Shown: positions 9,922 to 19,304 of the stretch, in pieces
How positions within the stretch are numbered: the first letter of the stretch is position 1
How the letters are laid out: the number at the start of each line of letters is the position of its first letter
NCBI GenBank assembly: GCA_017860615.1
Contig: JAGDMU010000003.1
Span: 51,143 to 115,142, forward strand
Origin: Pseudomonadota bacterium
GTDB taxonomy: Bacteria; Campylobacterota; Campylobacteria; Campylobacterales; Sulfurospirillaceae
DNA: 64,000 bases
Direction of reading: 5' to 3'
Program-made: the position numbers and the translations under genes
The notes under the pieces: generated by a model
What the model was told of the DNA's origin: nothing
The model's database searches: none
What the model saw: only the letters and a program-made list of their open reading frames with translations

Positions 9922-11091
9922 ATGCTATCAAAAAGAATCCAAGTGTTATCACCCTCTTTGACTTTAGCAATCACTGCTTTAGCAAGAGATCTTAAAGCAC
10001 AGGGAAGAGATATCCTTAGCTTTTCAGCTGGTGAACCAGATTTTGACACTCCACAACGTGTCAAAGATGCCGCGATTGAGGCTATTCAAAATGGTTGCTC
10101 AAAATATACTGCTGTTGCAGGTATGCCTGAAGTGCTAAAAGCAGTTGCTGGCAAACTTAAGCGTGAAAATAACCTCGACTACAAACCTTCTCAAATTGTA
10201 GTCAATGTTGGTGCAAAACACTCGTTGTTTAACATTTTTCAAGCCATTCTTAATGAGGGCGATGAAGTGATTATTCCTTCTCCTTATTGGGTTACGTATC
10301 CTGAAATTGTTAAATATTCTGGTGGTACACCTGTTTATATTGAGACAGACGAAAGAACTGGTTTTAAAATTACTCCAGCACAGCTTAAGTCTGCTATTAC
10401 ACCTAAAACAAGAGTGCTTCTTTTTAATACTCCTTCAAATCCAACAGGAGCTGTTTATTCTAAAGCAGAGCTTGAAGGTTTGGCTGAAGTACTTAAAGGT
10501 ACAGATGTTTTAGTTGTTTCAGATGAGATGTATGAGAAGATTTTATTTGATAATCTAAAATTTACCTCTGTGGCTTCTATTAGCGAAGATATGTTTAATC
10601 GCACCATTACTGTTAATGGTTTAAGCAAATCGGTTGCTATGCCTGGTTGGCGTTTTGGCTATCTTGCCTGCCCTATTAAAGAGATTGTTGATGCGATTGT
10701 TGATCTTCAAGGTCAGAGTACTTCAAATATAAACTCCATTACTCAACATGCAGCTATTCCCGCACTTAATGGTCTTGTAGATGATGATATTGAAAAGATG
10801 CGTGTTGCATTTGAACAGCGTCGAAATATGGCATATGAATTACTTAACACAATTAAAGGTCTTTCAGTCATAAAACCTGAAGGTGCTTTTTATCTGTACG
10901 TGAACACAAAAGCTGTAGAAACTGATTCAATGAAGTTTTGCTCAAAACTCTTAGAAGAAACAGGTGTCGCGGTAGTTCCAGGGCTTGGTTTTGGAAGCGA
11001 TGGTTACTTCAGACTCTCTTTTGCAACCGATGATGCAACGATTAAAGAAGGAATTGAACGTATTCGTACGTTTGTTGAAAACTACAAATAG
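9922..11091 (+). CDS. aspC: Pyridoxal-phosphate aminotransferase, aspartate aminotransferase type
   Basis: SFSAGEPDFDTP, YTAVAGMPEV, PSPYWVTYPEI, NTPSNPTGAVYS, SDEMYEK, NGLSKSVAMPGWRFGY. Confidence 0.9.
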   Translation: MLSKRIQVLSPSLTLAITALARDLKAQGRDILSFSAGEPDFDTPQRVKDAAIEAIQNGCSKYTAVAGMPEVLKAVAGKLKRENNLDYKPSQIVVNVGAKHSLFNIFQAILNEGDEVIIPSPYWVTYPEIVKYSGGTPVYIETDERTGFKITPAQLKSAITPKTRVLLFNTPSNPTGAVYSKAELEGLAEVLKGTDVLVVSDEMYEKILFDNLKFTSVASISEDMFNRTITVNGLSKSVAMPGWRFGYLACPIKEIVDAIVDLQGQSTSNINSITQHAAIPALNGLVDDDIEKMRVAFEQRRNMAYELLNTIKGLSVIKPEGAFYLYVNTKAVETDSMKFCSKLLEETGVAVVPGLGFGSDGYFRLSFATDDATIKEGIERIRTFVENYK

Positions 11092-11100
11092 CTTTTACCG

Positions 11101-11120
11101 GGGCATTTTTTAAAATGCCC
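11101..11120 (+). terminator. Stem-loop GGGCATTTT-TT-AAAATGCCC downstream of aspC
   Basis: Perfect 9-bp arms 10 nt after the stop codon. Confidence 0.55.
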
Positions 11121-11209
11121 TCTCCTCTTCTAAAAAATTCCACAAAAGTCATACAGTTTTGGTACAATTCTGACATTATTTTTACATACATTAATAAAGG
11201 CTTAAAGAC

Positions 11210-12406
11210 ATGAATAAATATGTCATCACACTTGCTAAAACGTGCTTAGGCTGTAAAAAGCCATCTTGTGTTAAAGGATGTCCTGTCGGCACTCCCATTC
11301 CTGAGATGATTCGCCTATTTTTAGCAGGTGATATTAAAAAAGCAGGAAAAATGCTTTTTGAAAATAACCCACTTTCTGTGATCTGTTCTATGGTATGTCC
11401 TCATGAAAAACATTGTGAAGGTCACTGTATTCTCAATAAAAAAGGAACAGCTGTTAGTGTAGGAAGTATTGAAAATTATATTTCCGATCTCTATATGAAC
11501 GACCTTCAGTTTGAAAAGCCTACGAAAAATGGCAAAAAAGTGGCTATTATTGGCAGTGGACCTGCTGGCATTTCTCTAGCAGTTATTTTAGGTGCTAAGG
11601 GCTATGACATTACTATGTACGATGCACACGATAAAATAGGTGGTGTGCTACGTTATGGTATTCCTGATTTTAGATTGAACAAGGACATCTTAGACACGAT
11701 TGAGGCAAAATTGCGCCAATTAGATGTCACGATTCGTCCCAATATTACTATTGGTAAAAATATTACTGTTGGTGATCTTTTCCGCGATGATTTCAAAGCG
11801 GTATTTATTGGTACAGGTGTTTGGGCTCCTAAAAAATTGGGTATCAAAGGTGAAAGTTTAGGTCATGTTCATTTTGCTATCGATTATCTCAAAAACCCTT
11901 CTGTCTACCAATTAGGACATAGAGTTGTTGTCTTAGGTGCTGGTAATGTTGCCATGGATGTTGCACGAACGGCTGTTAGACATGGTGCACGTGAAGTGAT
12001 TATTATGTACCGTAAAGGTATGGAAGATATTCCAGCATCGCATCATGAGGTTGAATGTGCCAAAATTGATGGTGTTAAATTTGATCTTTACAAACAACCT
12101 ATGGAAATTACTGAAAAAGGTGTTATTTACAGCAGTACCGATAACAGTGGTGAAGAAGGGTTACTGGAAGCGGATTCACTTTTGATTGCGATTAGTCAAA
12201 GTCCTAAAGATAATATTATTCAAACAGCAAAAGCGATTGAAGTGGATGGTAAAGGATTGGTGGTTACAGATGAGAGTGGACGTACAACAATGGAAGGTGT
12301 TTTTGCTTCTGGTGATGTTGTAACGGGAGCTAGAACCGTTGTAGAAGCGGTAGCGTTTTCAAAACGTGTCGCGGTAGCAATCGAAGAGTATATCGATTCA
12401 ATTTAA
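11210..12406 (+). CDS. NAD(P)-dependent oxidoreductase, glutamate synthase small-subunit-like (GltD/NfnB family), no large subunit adjacent
   Basis: N-terminal Cys-rich CLGCKKPSCVKGCPVGTPIPEMI...CPHEKHCEGHCILN; GSGPAGISLAVILGAKGYDIT; VLGAGNVAMDVARTAVRHGA. Confidence 0.88.
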   Translation: MNKYVITLAKTCLGCKKPSCVKGCPVGTPIPEMIRLFLAGDIKKAGKMLFENNPLSVICSMVCPHEKHCEGHCILNKKGTAVSVGSIENYISDLYMNDLQFEKPTKNGKKVAIIGSGPAGISLAVILGAKGYDITMYDAHDKIGGVLRYGIPDFRLNKDILDTIEAKLRQLDVTIRPNITIGKNITVGDLFRDDFKAVFIGTGVWAPKKLGIKGESLGHVHFAIDYLKNPSVYQLGHRVVVLGAGNVAMDVARTAVRHGAREVIIMYRKGMEDIPASHHEVECAKIDGVKFDLYKQPMEITEKGVIYSSTDNSGEEGLLEADSLLIAISQSPKDNIIQTAKAIEVDGKGLVVTDESGRTTMEGVFASGDVVTGARTVVEAVAFSKRVAVAIEEYIDSI

Positions 12407-12415
12407 AGAGAAAAT

Positions 12416-12448
12416 GAGTTTTACATGTATGTTTTACATGTAAAACTC
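12416..12448. terminator. Hairpin GAGTTTTACATGTA-TGTTT-TACATGTAAAACTC between convergent genes
   Basis: Perfect 14-bp inverted repeat with 5-nt loop; each arm contains the palindrome TACATGTA. Confidence 0.6.
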
Positions 12449-12455
12449 TCAATGA

Positions 12456-12701
12456 TTATTTTGACTCTGTACCAAAACGTGCTTTTGCATCTTGAAGTGC
12501 GCTAATAAGCTCATCAAGATTTTCATAAGGAATGTGCGCTTTCCAATCAGGTTCTTCTCCATTTTTTTTCAAAGCAATTCCAATACTCACAACAGCAAAT
12601 GACCCACTTCCATAAGGTTCTTCTAAGTGAGAAACAGAAATCATTCCATTTTTTGTTCCAGCTAATGGAAATTTAGTAAGTATAGTGTTTTTTCCGCCCA
12701 T
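12456..12701 (-). CDS. Conserved hypothetical protein (81 aa)
   Basis: Intact ORF with ATG, just upstream of lpxD in the same direction. Confidence 0.7.
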   Translation of the reverse strand: MGGKNTILTKFPLAGTKNGMISVSHLEEPYGSGSFAVVSIGIALKKNGEEPDWKAHIPYENLDELISALQDAKARFGTESK

Positions 12702-12713
12702 GACGTAATCCTT

Positions 12714-13664
12714 TTAATTCTTTTTAAAAAATTTAGCTATTTTCGCTTGTGTTTTAAGCCACTCACTTTGTAACGTAAGTGGAAAACCACCGTAAATTTT
12801 ACCACCCTCGATTGATTTTGAAACACCACCACGTGCAGCAATGGTTGCAAAATCACCAATTTCCAAATGTCCTGCCGTTGCACTTTGTCCGCCCATAACA
12901 ACATTTCGACCCAATTTTGTTGAACCAGAAATACCTGTTTGTGCAACCAAAATACTAAACTCACCAATCTCGCAGTTATGGCCAATCTGAACAAGATTGT
13001 CAATTTTTGTCCCTTTTTTGATGATGGTTGATCCAAAAACAGCTCTATCAATCGTGCTGTTAGAACCCACTTCAACATCTTCTTCAAGAACGACATTGCC
13101 ACTATGATGAATTTTAATATGTTCACCCATCTTCGTATGAGCATAGCCAAAACCATCACTGCCTATAATAGCCCCTGCTTGAATGATACAATTATCTTTA
13201 ATGATTGAATCATCGTAAATAACAACATTAGGAAAAATTTTGACATTCTTACCAATACAAACATTCGCACCAATGGTGACATTAGGCATAATATCAGTAC
13301 CCTCTTCAATGACGGTGTTACTACCAATAACCACATGGAGCGCAATGTGACTTTTTGCTGAAATTTTTGCTGGGATGGATGTATCAAACGCTTTTTTAGC
13401 AAAATAGGCACTGGCATATGCCATGCTTAAATGTGGATTGTCGCTAAAAAGTGCTTGAGAAGTTTTTGGAAGATGCTCTTTGTAAGCAGGGGAAAGAATA
13501 ACCACACCCGCTTTTGTATTTTCCAAGTCAGTTAAAAATTTAGGATTTTCAAAAAAAGTAATGTGAGAGGACGTTGCCTCCTTCAGTGTTGCAAAGGAGA
13601 TAACGTCTATATCAGAACCAGAAAATTCAAGCGAAATCGCTTGCGCTAGAAGGCTAAGTTTCAT
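12714..13664 (-). CDS. lpxD: UDP-3-O-acylglucosamine N-acyltransferase
   Basis: Hexapeptide repeats; GSDGFGYA, VQIGHNCEIGEFSILVAQTGISGSTKLG. Confidence 0.94.
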   Translation of the reverse strand: MKLSLLAQAISLEFSGSDIDVISFATLKEATSSHITFFENPKFLTDLENTKAGVVILSPAYKEHLPKTSQALFSDNPHLSMAYASAYFAKKAFDTSIPAKISAKSHIALHVVIGSNTVIEEGTDIMPNVTIGANVCIGKNVKIFPNVVIYDDSIIKDNCIIQAGAIIGSDGFGYAHTKMGEHIKIHHSGNVVLEEDVEVGSNSTIDRAVFGSTIIKKGTKIDNLVQIGHNCEIGEFSILVAQTGISGSTKLGRNVVMGGQSATAGHLEIGDFATIAARGGVSKSIEGGKIYGGFPLTLQSEWLKTQAKIAKFFKKN

Positions 13665-14134
13665 TAGATGTCCATTGCGACAGAGCCGCTTCTGACGATG
13701 TCTGTAGGGTTGTATTTTTTAACTGCTTTTAAAAAATTGTCGATACGATCGTAATCATCGGCAACCATAACAACGATAAAATCCTCACCACTACTTGCAA
13801 TCGTTCCATTATACGCTTTAAGCATAGCATCAAGACCGTTAAAATCTTCGCTGAGGGGGATTTTAACGAGCGCCATCTCTTTTTCAACAAACTGACCTGA
13901 TTCAATAACTTTATACGTTGGTATCAGCTTATGCAACTGTTTAACAATTTGCTCTAAAACTGGCGTACTGCCTGAGGTGACAATCGTCAATCGTGATAGA
14001 TTTGTTTTCGGTATAGGAGCCACGGTAAGAGAGTCAATGTTGTAACCACGTCCTGCAAAAAGACCTGATATACGCGATAAAACACCATCTTCATTTAAAA
14101 CGATAACAGATAAAACTCTTCTGATATGTTCCAT
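13664..14134 (-). CDS. ilvN: Acetolactate synthase small subunit
   Basis: ACT domain: RRVLSVIVLNEDGVLSRISGLFAGRGYNIDSLTVAP. Confidence 0.95.
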   Translation of the reverse strand: MEHIRRVLSVIVLNEDGVLSRISGLFAGRGYNIDSLTVAPIPKTNLSRLTIVTSGSTPVLEQIVKQLHKLIPTYKVIESGQFVEKEMALVKIPLSEDFNGLDAMLKAYNGTIASSGEDFIVVMVADDYDRIDNFLKAVKKYNPTDIVRSGSVAMDI

Positions 14135-14137
14135 CCC

Positions 14138-15829
14138 TTACTCCTTATACTCAAGCATCATATTGTAAAGCGTCCCACCTGCTGGAACCATTGGTAAAAC
14201 GTTCTCAAAACGATCCACTTGAACATCGATCATACAGACCGTATTACTTTCAACTGCCTCTTTGAGGGCTTTATCAAACTCTTCTTTGGTTTTAACTCTA
14301 AAGCCTCGTCCTCCAAAACTTTCAACCAATTTGACAAAGTCAGGTTGAACGGAAAGGTCAGTTGAAGAGTAGCGTTTATTGTAAAAGAATGTTTGCCATT
14401 GGCGAACCATTCCTAAAAATTGGTTATTTAAGATAATGTTAACCACCGCAACTTTATTTTCAACAGCTGTCATTAACTCTTGAATGTTCATCAAGATTGA
14501 ACCATCACCGGTAAAGTTAATAACCGTTTTTTCTGGAACCGCAACTTTAGCACCAATGGCTGCGGGAAGACCATATCCCATTGTTCCAAGTCCGCCACTG
14601 CTTAACCATTGACGAGGGTATGAAAAGGGGTAAAACTGAGCTGCCCACATTTGATGTTGACCAACGTCAGTACAAATAATCGCTTTATCCCCAAGGGTTT
14701 GCCCTACGCGCTCAATTGCCCACTGTGGTTTGAGAATATCATTTGAGTCTTCGTATTTGAGAGGATGAATCTCATTGTAGCGTTTCAAAAGATCACGCCA
14801 AGGTTTGTATTTACTCTCTTCAATATGCTCTTTAGCCAGTGGAATCATCGCTTCGACAACATTTTTAAGATCACCAACAATGGGGTAATCAATCGGTACA
14901 ATTTTACCAATGCTACTTGGGTCGATATCGACATGAATAATTTTGGCATGTTTCGCAAATTCACTGAGTTTGCCTGTAACACGGTCATCAAAACGCGGTC
15001 CAAATGCGATCATAAGATCAGCTTCGCTCATTGCCATATTGGCACTGTAACAGCCGTGCATTCCTAGCATTCCAAGAAGCAATGGGTTCTCATCGCCCAT
15101 AACTCCACGCGCCATTAACGTTTCAACAGCAGGAATACCACAGATCTTAGCAAACTCTCTTACTTCTGCGCTCGCATTAGAATTAATTGCACCACCACCG
15201 ATGTAAAGAACAGGGCGTTTAGAAGCTTGGATCGCTTCTATAGCCTTTTTGATCTGGCGTGGGTTGCCTTTATAGGTTGGCTTATAGGTTTGCATTTTAA
15301 TTTCGCTAGGATATGCAAAATGACCAATCTGTGCTGTGACATCTTTAGGAATGTCTACATGAACAGGACCAGGTCTGCCGCTTCGTGCAATGTAAAATGC
15401 TTCTTTTAGAATACGTGGCAAGTCTTTAACATCTTTAACCAAATAATTATGTTTGACACATGGACGACTAATGCCTACCGCATCGATCTCTTGAAATGCA
15501 TCTGTGCCTATCATACTAATAGGAACTTGCCCACTAATAACAACCATCGGAATAGAATCCATATAAGCAGTGGCAAGGCCTGTCACAGCATTGGTGAAGC
15601 CAGGACCACTGGTTACAAATGCAACACCAACTTCTCCACTTGCTCTTGCATAGCCATCGGCTGCATGTAAGGCTGCTTGCTCATGCCTTGTAAGAATGTG
15701 TTTAAAATAATTTTGTTTATAAACTTCATCATAAACATTCATTATAGCACCACCAGGATAGCCAAAGACGACGCTGACATTCTCCTTACGTAGTGCTTCT
15801 ATGACCATTTGGGAACCGCTTAACTCCAT
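14138..15829 (-). CDS. ilvB: Acetolactate synthase large subunit
   Basis: [64 protein letters not shown]; start taken at MELSGSQM. Confidence 0.95.
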   Translation of the reverse strand: MELSGSQMVIEALRKENVSVVFGYPGGAIMNVYDEVYKQNYFKHILTRHEQAALHAADGYARASGEVGVAFVTSGPGFTNAVTGLATAYMDSIPMVVISGQVPISMIGTDAFQEIDAVGISRPCVKHNYLVKDVKDLPRILKEAFYIARSGRPGPVHVDIPKDVTAQIGHFAYPSEIKMQTYKPTYKGNPRQIKKAIEAIQASKRPVLYIGGGAINSNASAEVREFAKICGIPAVETLMARGVMGDENPLLLGMLGMHGCYSANMAMSEADLMIAFGPRFDDRVTGKLSEFAKHAKIIHVDIDPSSIGKIVPIDYPIVGDLKNVVEAMIPLAKEHIEESKYKPWRDLLKRYNEIHPLKYEDSNDILKPQWAIERVGQTLGDKAIICTDVGQHQMWAAQFYPFSYPRQWLSSGGLGTMGYGLPAAIGAKVAVPEKTVINFTGDGSILMNIQELMTAVENKVAVVNIILNNQFLGMVRQWQTFFYNKRYSSTDLSVQPDFVKLVESFGGRGFRVKTKEEFDKALKEAVESNTVCMIDVQVDRFENVLPMVPAGGTLYNMMLEYKE

Positions 15830-15859
15830 GACCTCTCCTTTCATATTTTTATATGGTAT

Positions 15860-15874
15860 TTGGGCAGAGCCCAA
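15860..15874 (-). promoter_or_regulatory. Small stem-loop TTGGGC-TCT-GCCCAA in the ilvB 5' region
   Basis: Perfect 6-bp inverted repeat, 31 nt upstream of ilvB ATG. Confidence 0.4.
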
Positions 15875-15904
15875 CACCTGCGTTGTGCACTGGGCGCTAA
15901 AACT

Positions 15905-15920
15905 TGCCTCTCACGAGGCA
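15905..15920 (-). promoter_or_regulatory. Stem-loop TGCCTC-GTGA-GAGGCA followed by AAGTTTT, possible attenuator/terminator in the ilvB leader
   Basis: Perfect 6-bp inverted repeat with short T run on the - strand. Confidence 0.4.
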
Positions 15921-16024
15921 GAATTTATTTTACAAAGTATGCATTATTTCAACATAAGCTCTGTAAAAAAAGTGGGTTATTATAGCAAATAAAGATTAAA
16001 GAAGGCTCCTTTTTAGGGGATTTT

Positions 16025-16930
16025 TTATGATTTTTCCAAATTGTAACACTGCTCTAATACAACACCTTCTCTAAGTCCATCATCAATCACAATACATGTT
16101 TCAAAACCAAGTTTACGCATAATCGCTTTTACGATTAAGATACCCACAATAACTAATTCTCTGCGATTTGTTCCAGTATAGCGTTCTGCTTCATACTCAT
16201 TCATAGTAGTTAAACGTTCGTAAGCTACTTCAAAATCGCTTCTATGCAGAACTTTTCCATTGACCACATTGGCGTCATAATGATCATAATCTAGTCCTTC
16301 TAAAAAAGCAGCAACAGTTGTAGGTGTTCCAGCAGTTGTTACTAATTGTAAAAAATTGGAAGGAATAATGTTTGATTTTCCAATAAAAGTATCAATAGAA
16401 TCTACAATGCGTGTTATATGGTGTTCAAGATTGCTTTGATAACGTTCTGCTACATTAATAATTCCAAAAGGGAAACTTTGCGATTGTTTGTCTCCATCTT
16501 TGCAAAAGGTAAATTCTGTTGAACCTCCACCGAGGTCAAATAATGCATAGGTTTGATGCTTAAAGCCCTCACGTTTTAAGGCATTTTCAACAGCAAGTGA
16601 CGTAAGAAACGCTTCTTGTTTTCCTGTAATAATTTTAAAAGTAAGACCAAAAGTTGTTTCAATCTCTTTAAGAATCTCCTCTGCATTGGAAGCCACACGC
16701 ATTGCCTCGGTTGTGACACAAAAACAGCGTTTATTTTTAAAGTCAAAAAGCTTTGATGCTTCTTCTAATGCATTCAAAATATTTTGTTTGGACTGTTCAC
16801 TTATAACACCTGTTATATGCAAATCTTTTGCGGTTCTTACAATGCGTTCAAAAGCTTGAATACGCGTTCTACTTTGACACTCTATTTCAACAATACGTAA
16901 GGTGTTTGAGCCTAAATCACAGCCAATCAT
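16025..16930 (-). CDS. Ppx/GppA phosphatase family protein
   Basis: MIGCDLGSNTLRIVEIE, ALFDLGGGSTEFTF, TTAGTPTTVAAF. Confidence 0.9.
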   Translation of the reverse strand: MIGCDLGSNTLRIVEIECQSRTRIQAFERIVRTAKDLHITGVISEQSKQNILNALEEASKLFDFKNKRCFCVTTEAMRVASNAEEILKEIETTFGLTFKIITGKQEAFLTSLAVENALKREGFKHQTYALFDLGGGSTEFTFCKDGDKQSQSFPFGIINVAERYQSNLEHHITRIVDSIDTFIGKSNIIPSNFLQLVTTAGTPTTVAAFLEGLDYDHYDANVVNGKVLHRSDFEVAYERLTTMNEYEAERYTGTNRRELVIVGILIVKAIMRKLGFETCIVIDDGLREGVVLEQCYNLEKS

Positions 16931-16937
16931 CGTAATG

Positions 16938-17159
16938 CTATTTTCTTCTAAAAAGTTTCATAAACGTATTGGCAATAGCACGAATAATTCCAAGAAGAAG
17001 GTAGACAATTGCAGTGTAAAGAAGCGGATGATACGGCATCTTATGAGTGCTTAAATGAGTTAAATGCTCAATAGGATGTGTTAGCCATTGGTTCATGTGC
17101 ATTCCTAATGCTAGGAACAAAAAAATGACGATAAAAATAAAAACTTCTCGTTTTAACAT
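16938..17159 (-). CDS. Small hypothetical membrane protein (73 aa)
   Basis: Two predicted hydrophobic segments; 7 nt upstream of ppx/gppA-like gene. Confidence 0.6.
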   Translation of the reverse strand: MLKREVFIFIVIFLFLALGMHMNQWLTHPIEHLTHLSTHKMPYHPLLYTAIVYLLLGIIRAIANTFMKLFRRK

Positions 17160-17361
17160 AATCCCTGCTTGATTTAAAGTGAATAGATGATTTTAGGAAA
17201 AAGAAACTTAATAATAGGTTTGGATAACATTACATTATGAGGACAATTTCAGAAGATTATAAACAACTAAAATAATCAAGTATAATATTTTTAACCAAGG
17301 AAAGCCTCAGATTGTTGGAAGTAGAATGGGGAGAACATACAACAAAAAGGATGGGAAAACA

Positions 17362-18834
17362 ATGAAATCAAACAAAATCATTGAGGATATACTCTTTGAG
17401 ATTGAGAAGCATGAAGGTGGAATGTCTCGCCGTAATGCGATGAAGTTTTTAGCAGCATCACCAATTGCTGCAAGCGTCTTGGCAAGTGCTACAACTGCGA
17501 CAGAAGCTCACGCTTCAAGCTCCAATGCAACGGGCAAAATTGTTATTGTGGGTGGTGGTCTTGCGGGTGTTGCAACCGCTGCAAAGCTTACAAGTAGACT
17601 TTCAAATCCTAATATCACACTCATTGAGCCAAACCCAAAATCCGTTTCGTATCAACCTGGGCAAACGTTGATCGCGGCTGGCGTATGGCAAAAAAGTGAC
17701 ATTGAGTATGAAACTGCTAATTTTATGCCAAAAGGTGTGAAATGGATCAAAGATTCAGTCGTCAGTTTTGATCCCCAAAACAATAAAGTCAAAACAGCGG
17801 ATGGTACAGAAATAAGTTATGACTATTTGGTTGTTGCAACAGGATTAATGCTCAATTTTGGGGCTATCAAAGGGCTCGAAGGCGAAATTACCTCTTCAGG
17901 TGCTAATGATGTTGTTCGTACGAAAGTCGGAAAAGATGGCGTGTATTCTATCTATTTTGCAGATGGTGCTGTTGATACTAAAAAAGGTATTGAAGAGCTT
18001 ATCGCAAAAGCGAAAGCGCACAAAGGACCTGAAAAACTTCAAGCAATTTTTACAGATCCAGATACGGCGATTAAATGTGGTGGTGCACCTAAGAAAATTA
18101 TGTATATTACGCATGATCTTCTTAGTAAAGCTGGTGTACGCGACAAAGTAGAGTTAACATTCTGTCCAAGTGGCGACAAAATGTTTGGTGTGCCTGAATA
18201 CAATACAGCTATTTTTGAACAATTTAAAGCCAGAGATTTTAAATGGGAATTTAAAACCAATTTAGTGGCGATAGATACAGAGAAAAAAGTAGCAACGTTT
18301 GAGAAAAAGTGGCTCGAAAAAGGTGAGTATGACGAGGACCTTAAAGAGTACACCATGATCTCAATGAGCAAAAACGTTGAGAAAAAGTACGACTTTATTC
18401 ATATTACTCCTCCTCAAAAAGCACCTGATGTCGTTGGTAAATCACCTGTTGGTTCAAGCAAAGGATGGGTACCTGTTGTTAAAGAAACACTTCAACACGT
18501 GACCTATAAAAACATCTTTGCACTAGGTGATGTCGCTGCTGTGCCTATGGGAAAAACAGGTGGAAGTGCACGTAAGCAATACAATGTTGTGGCTGAAAAC
18601 TTGATCGCTGTTATGGAAAAACAAGAAAAACTTCCTGCTGCGTACGATGGCTACACGGTATGTCCTTTGATTACCAGTATTGGAACGGTTGCACTCCTTG
18701 AATTTAACTGGACAGCAAAACCTGCTCCTTCTTTCCCTCTTGATCCGACACAAGAACGCTGGATTTGGTGGTTACTGAAAGTCTATGCACTTAAACCAAT
18801 GACCGTGTATGGTATGCTCTCTGGCAGAGCCTAA
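17362..18834 (+). CDS. FAD-dependent oxidoreductase, sulfide:quinone oxidoreductase / flavocytochrome c sulfide dehydrogenase-like, with Tat-type signal
   Basis: MSRRNAMKFLAASPIAASVLA Tat-like motif; GKIVIVGGGLAGVATAAKL; DYLVVATGL; FALGDVAAVPMGKTGGSARKQ. Confidence 0.85.
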   Translation: MKSNKIIEDILFEIEKHEGGMSRRNAMKFLAASPIAASVLASATTATEAHASSSNATGKIVIVGGGLAGVATAAKLTSRLSNPNITLIEPNPKSVSYQPGQTLIAAGVWQKSDIEYETANFMPKGVKWIKDSVVSFDPQNNKVKTADGTEISYDYLVVATGLMLNFGAIKGLEGEITSSGANDVVRTKVGKDGVYSIYFADGAVDTKKGIEELIAKAKAHKGPEKLQAIFTDPDTAIKCGGAPKKIMYITHDLLSKAGVRDKVELTFCPSGDKMFGVPEYNTAIFEQFKARDFKWEFKTNLVAIDTEKKVATFEKKWLEKGEYDEDLKEYTMISMSKNVEKKYDFIHITPPQKAPDVVGKSPVGSSKGWVPVVKETLQHVTYKNIFALGDVAAVPMGKTGGSARKQYNVVAENLIAVMEKQEKLPAAYDGYTVCPLITSIGTVALLEFNWTAKPAPSFPLDPTQERWIWWLLKVYALKPMTVYGMLSGRA

Positions 18835-18866
18835 TTTTGTTGATGATACATAAAAAGGAAAAACGC

Positions 18867-19244
18867 ATGAAAAAAATAAATTTAGCACTATCATTTGCCG
18901 TTGTCTTGGTTGTTTTAAGCGGATGCGGTGATAAACCAAAATCGGATGTTGTCAAATACAAATACACTCCAGAACAAGTCTACAAAGAGACATGTTTACA
19001 CTGTCATGGTCCAAAAGGTGAAGGCGTTGCTGAGAAAAAAGGACCTGCTCTTACGAAGCAAAGTGTTCAAGAGCTTGAAATGTCACTCTTTGACATTAAA
19101 AATGGCGGTCTTGGTGGACAATCAACAGCGACAGAGCATGAAGTTATGGAACATAACATGAAAAAACTGGCTGAAAAAGGGTATGACTACGATATTAAAA
19201 TGATGGCAAATTATTTGCACAACACCTTTAACGTCGCTAAATAA
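18867..19244 (+). CDS. c-type cytochrome lipoprotein, single CXXCH
   Basis: Lipobox VLSGCG; ETCLHCHGPKGEGV haem-binding motif. Confidence 0.9.
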   Translation: MKKINLALSFAVVLVVLSGCGDKPKSDVVKYKYTPEQVYKETCLHCHGPKGEGVAEKKGPALTKQSVQELEMSLFDIKNGGLGGQSTATEHEVMEHNMKKLAEKGYDYDIKMMANYLHNTFNVAK

Positions 19245-19304
19245 AAATTTGAGTATGATGTTTTTTGGTGTGGCAACGCATCAAAAAACATCTGAAAGCT
19301 ATGA

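Noticed and set aside
14765-15992. Several + strand ORFs opposite ilvB
   Set aside because: Antisense shadows of a conserved gene; no independent support
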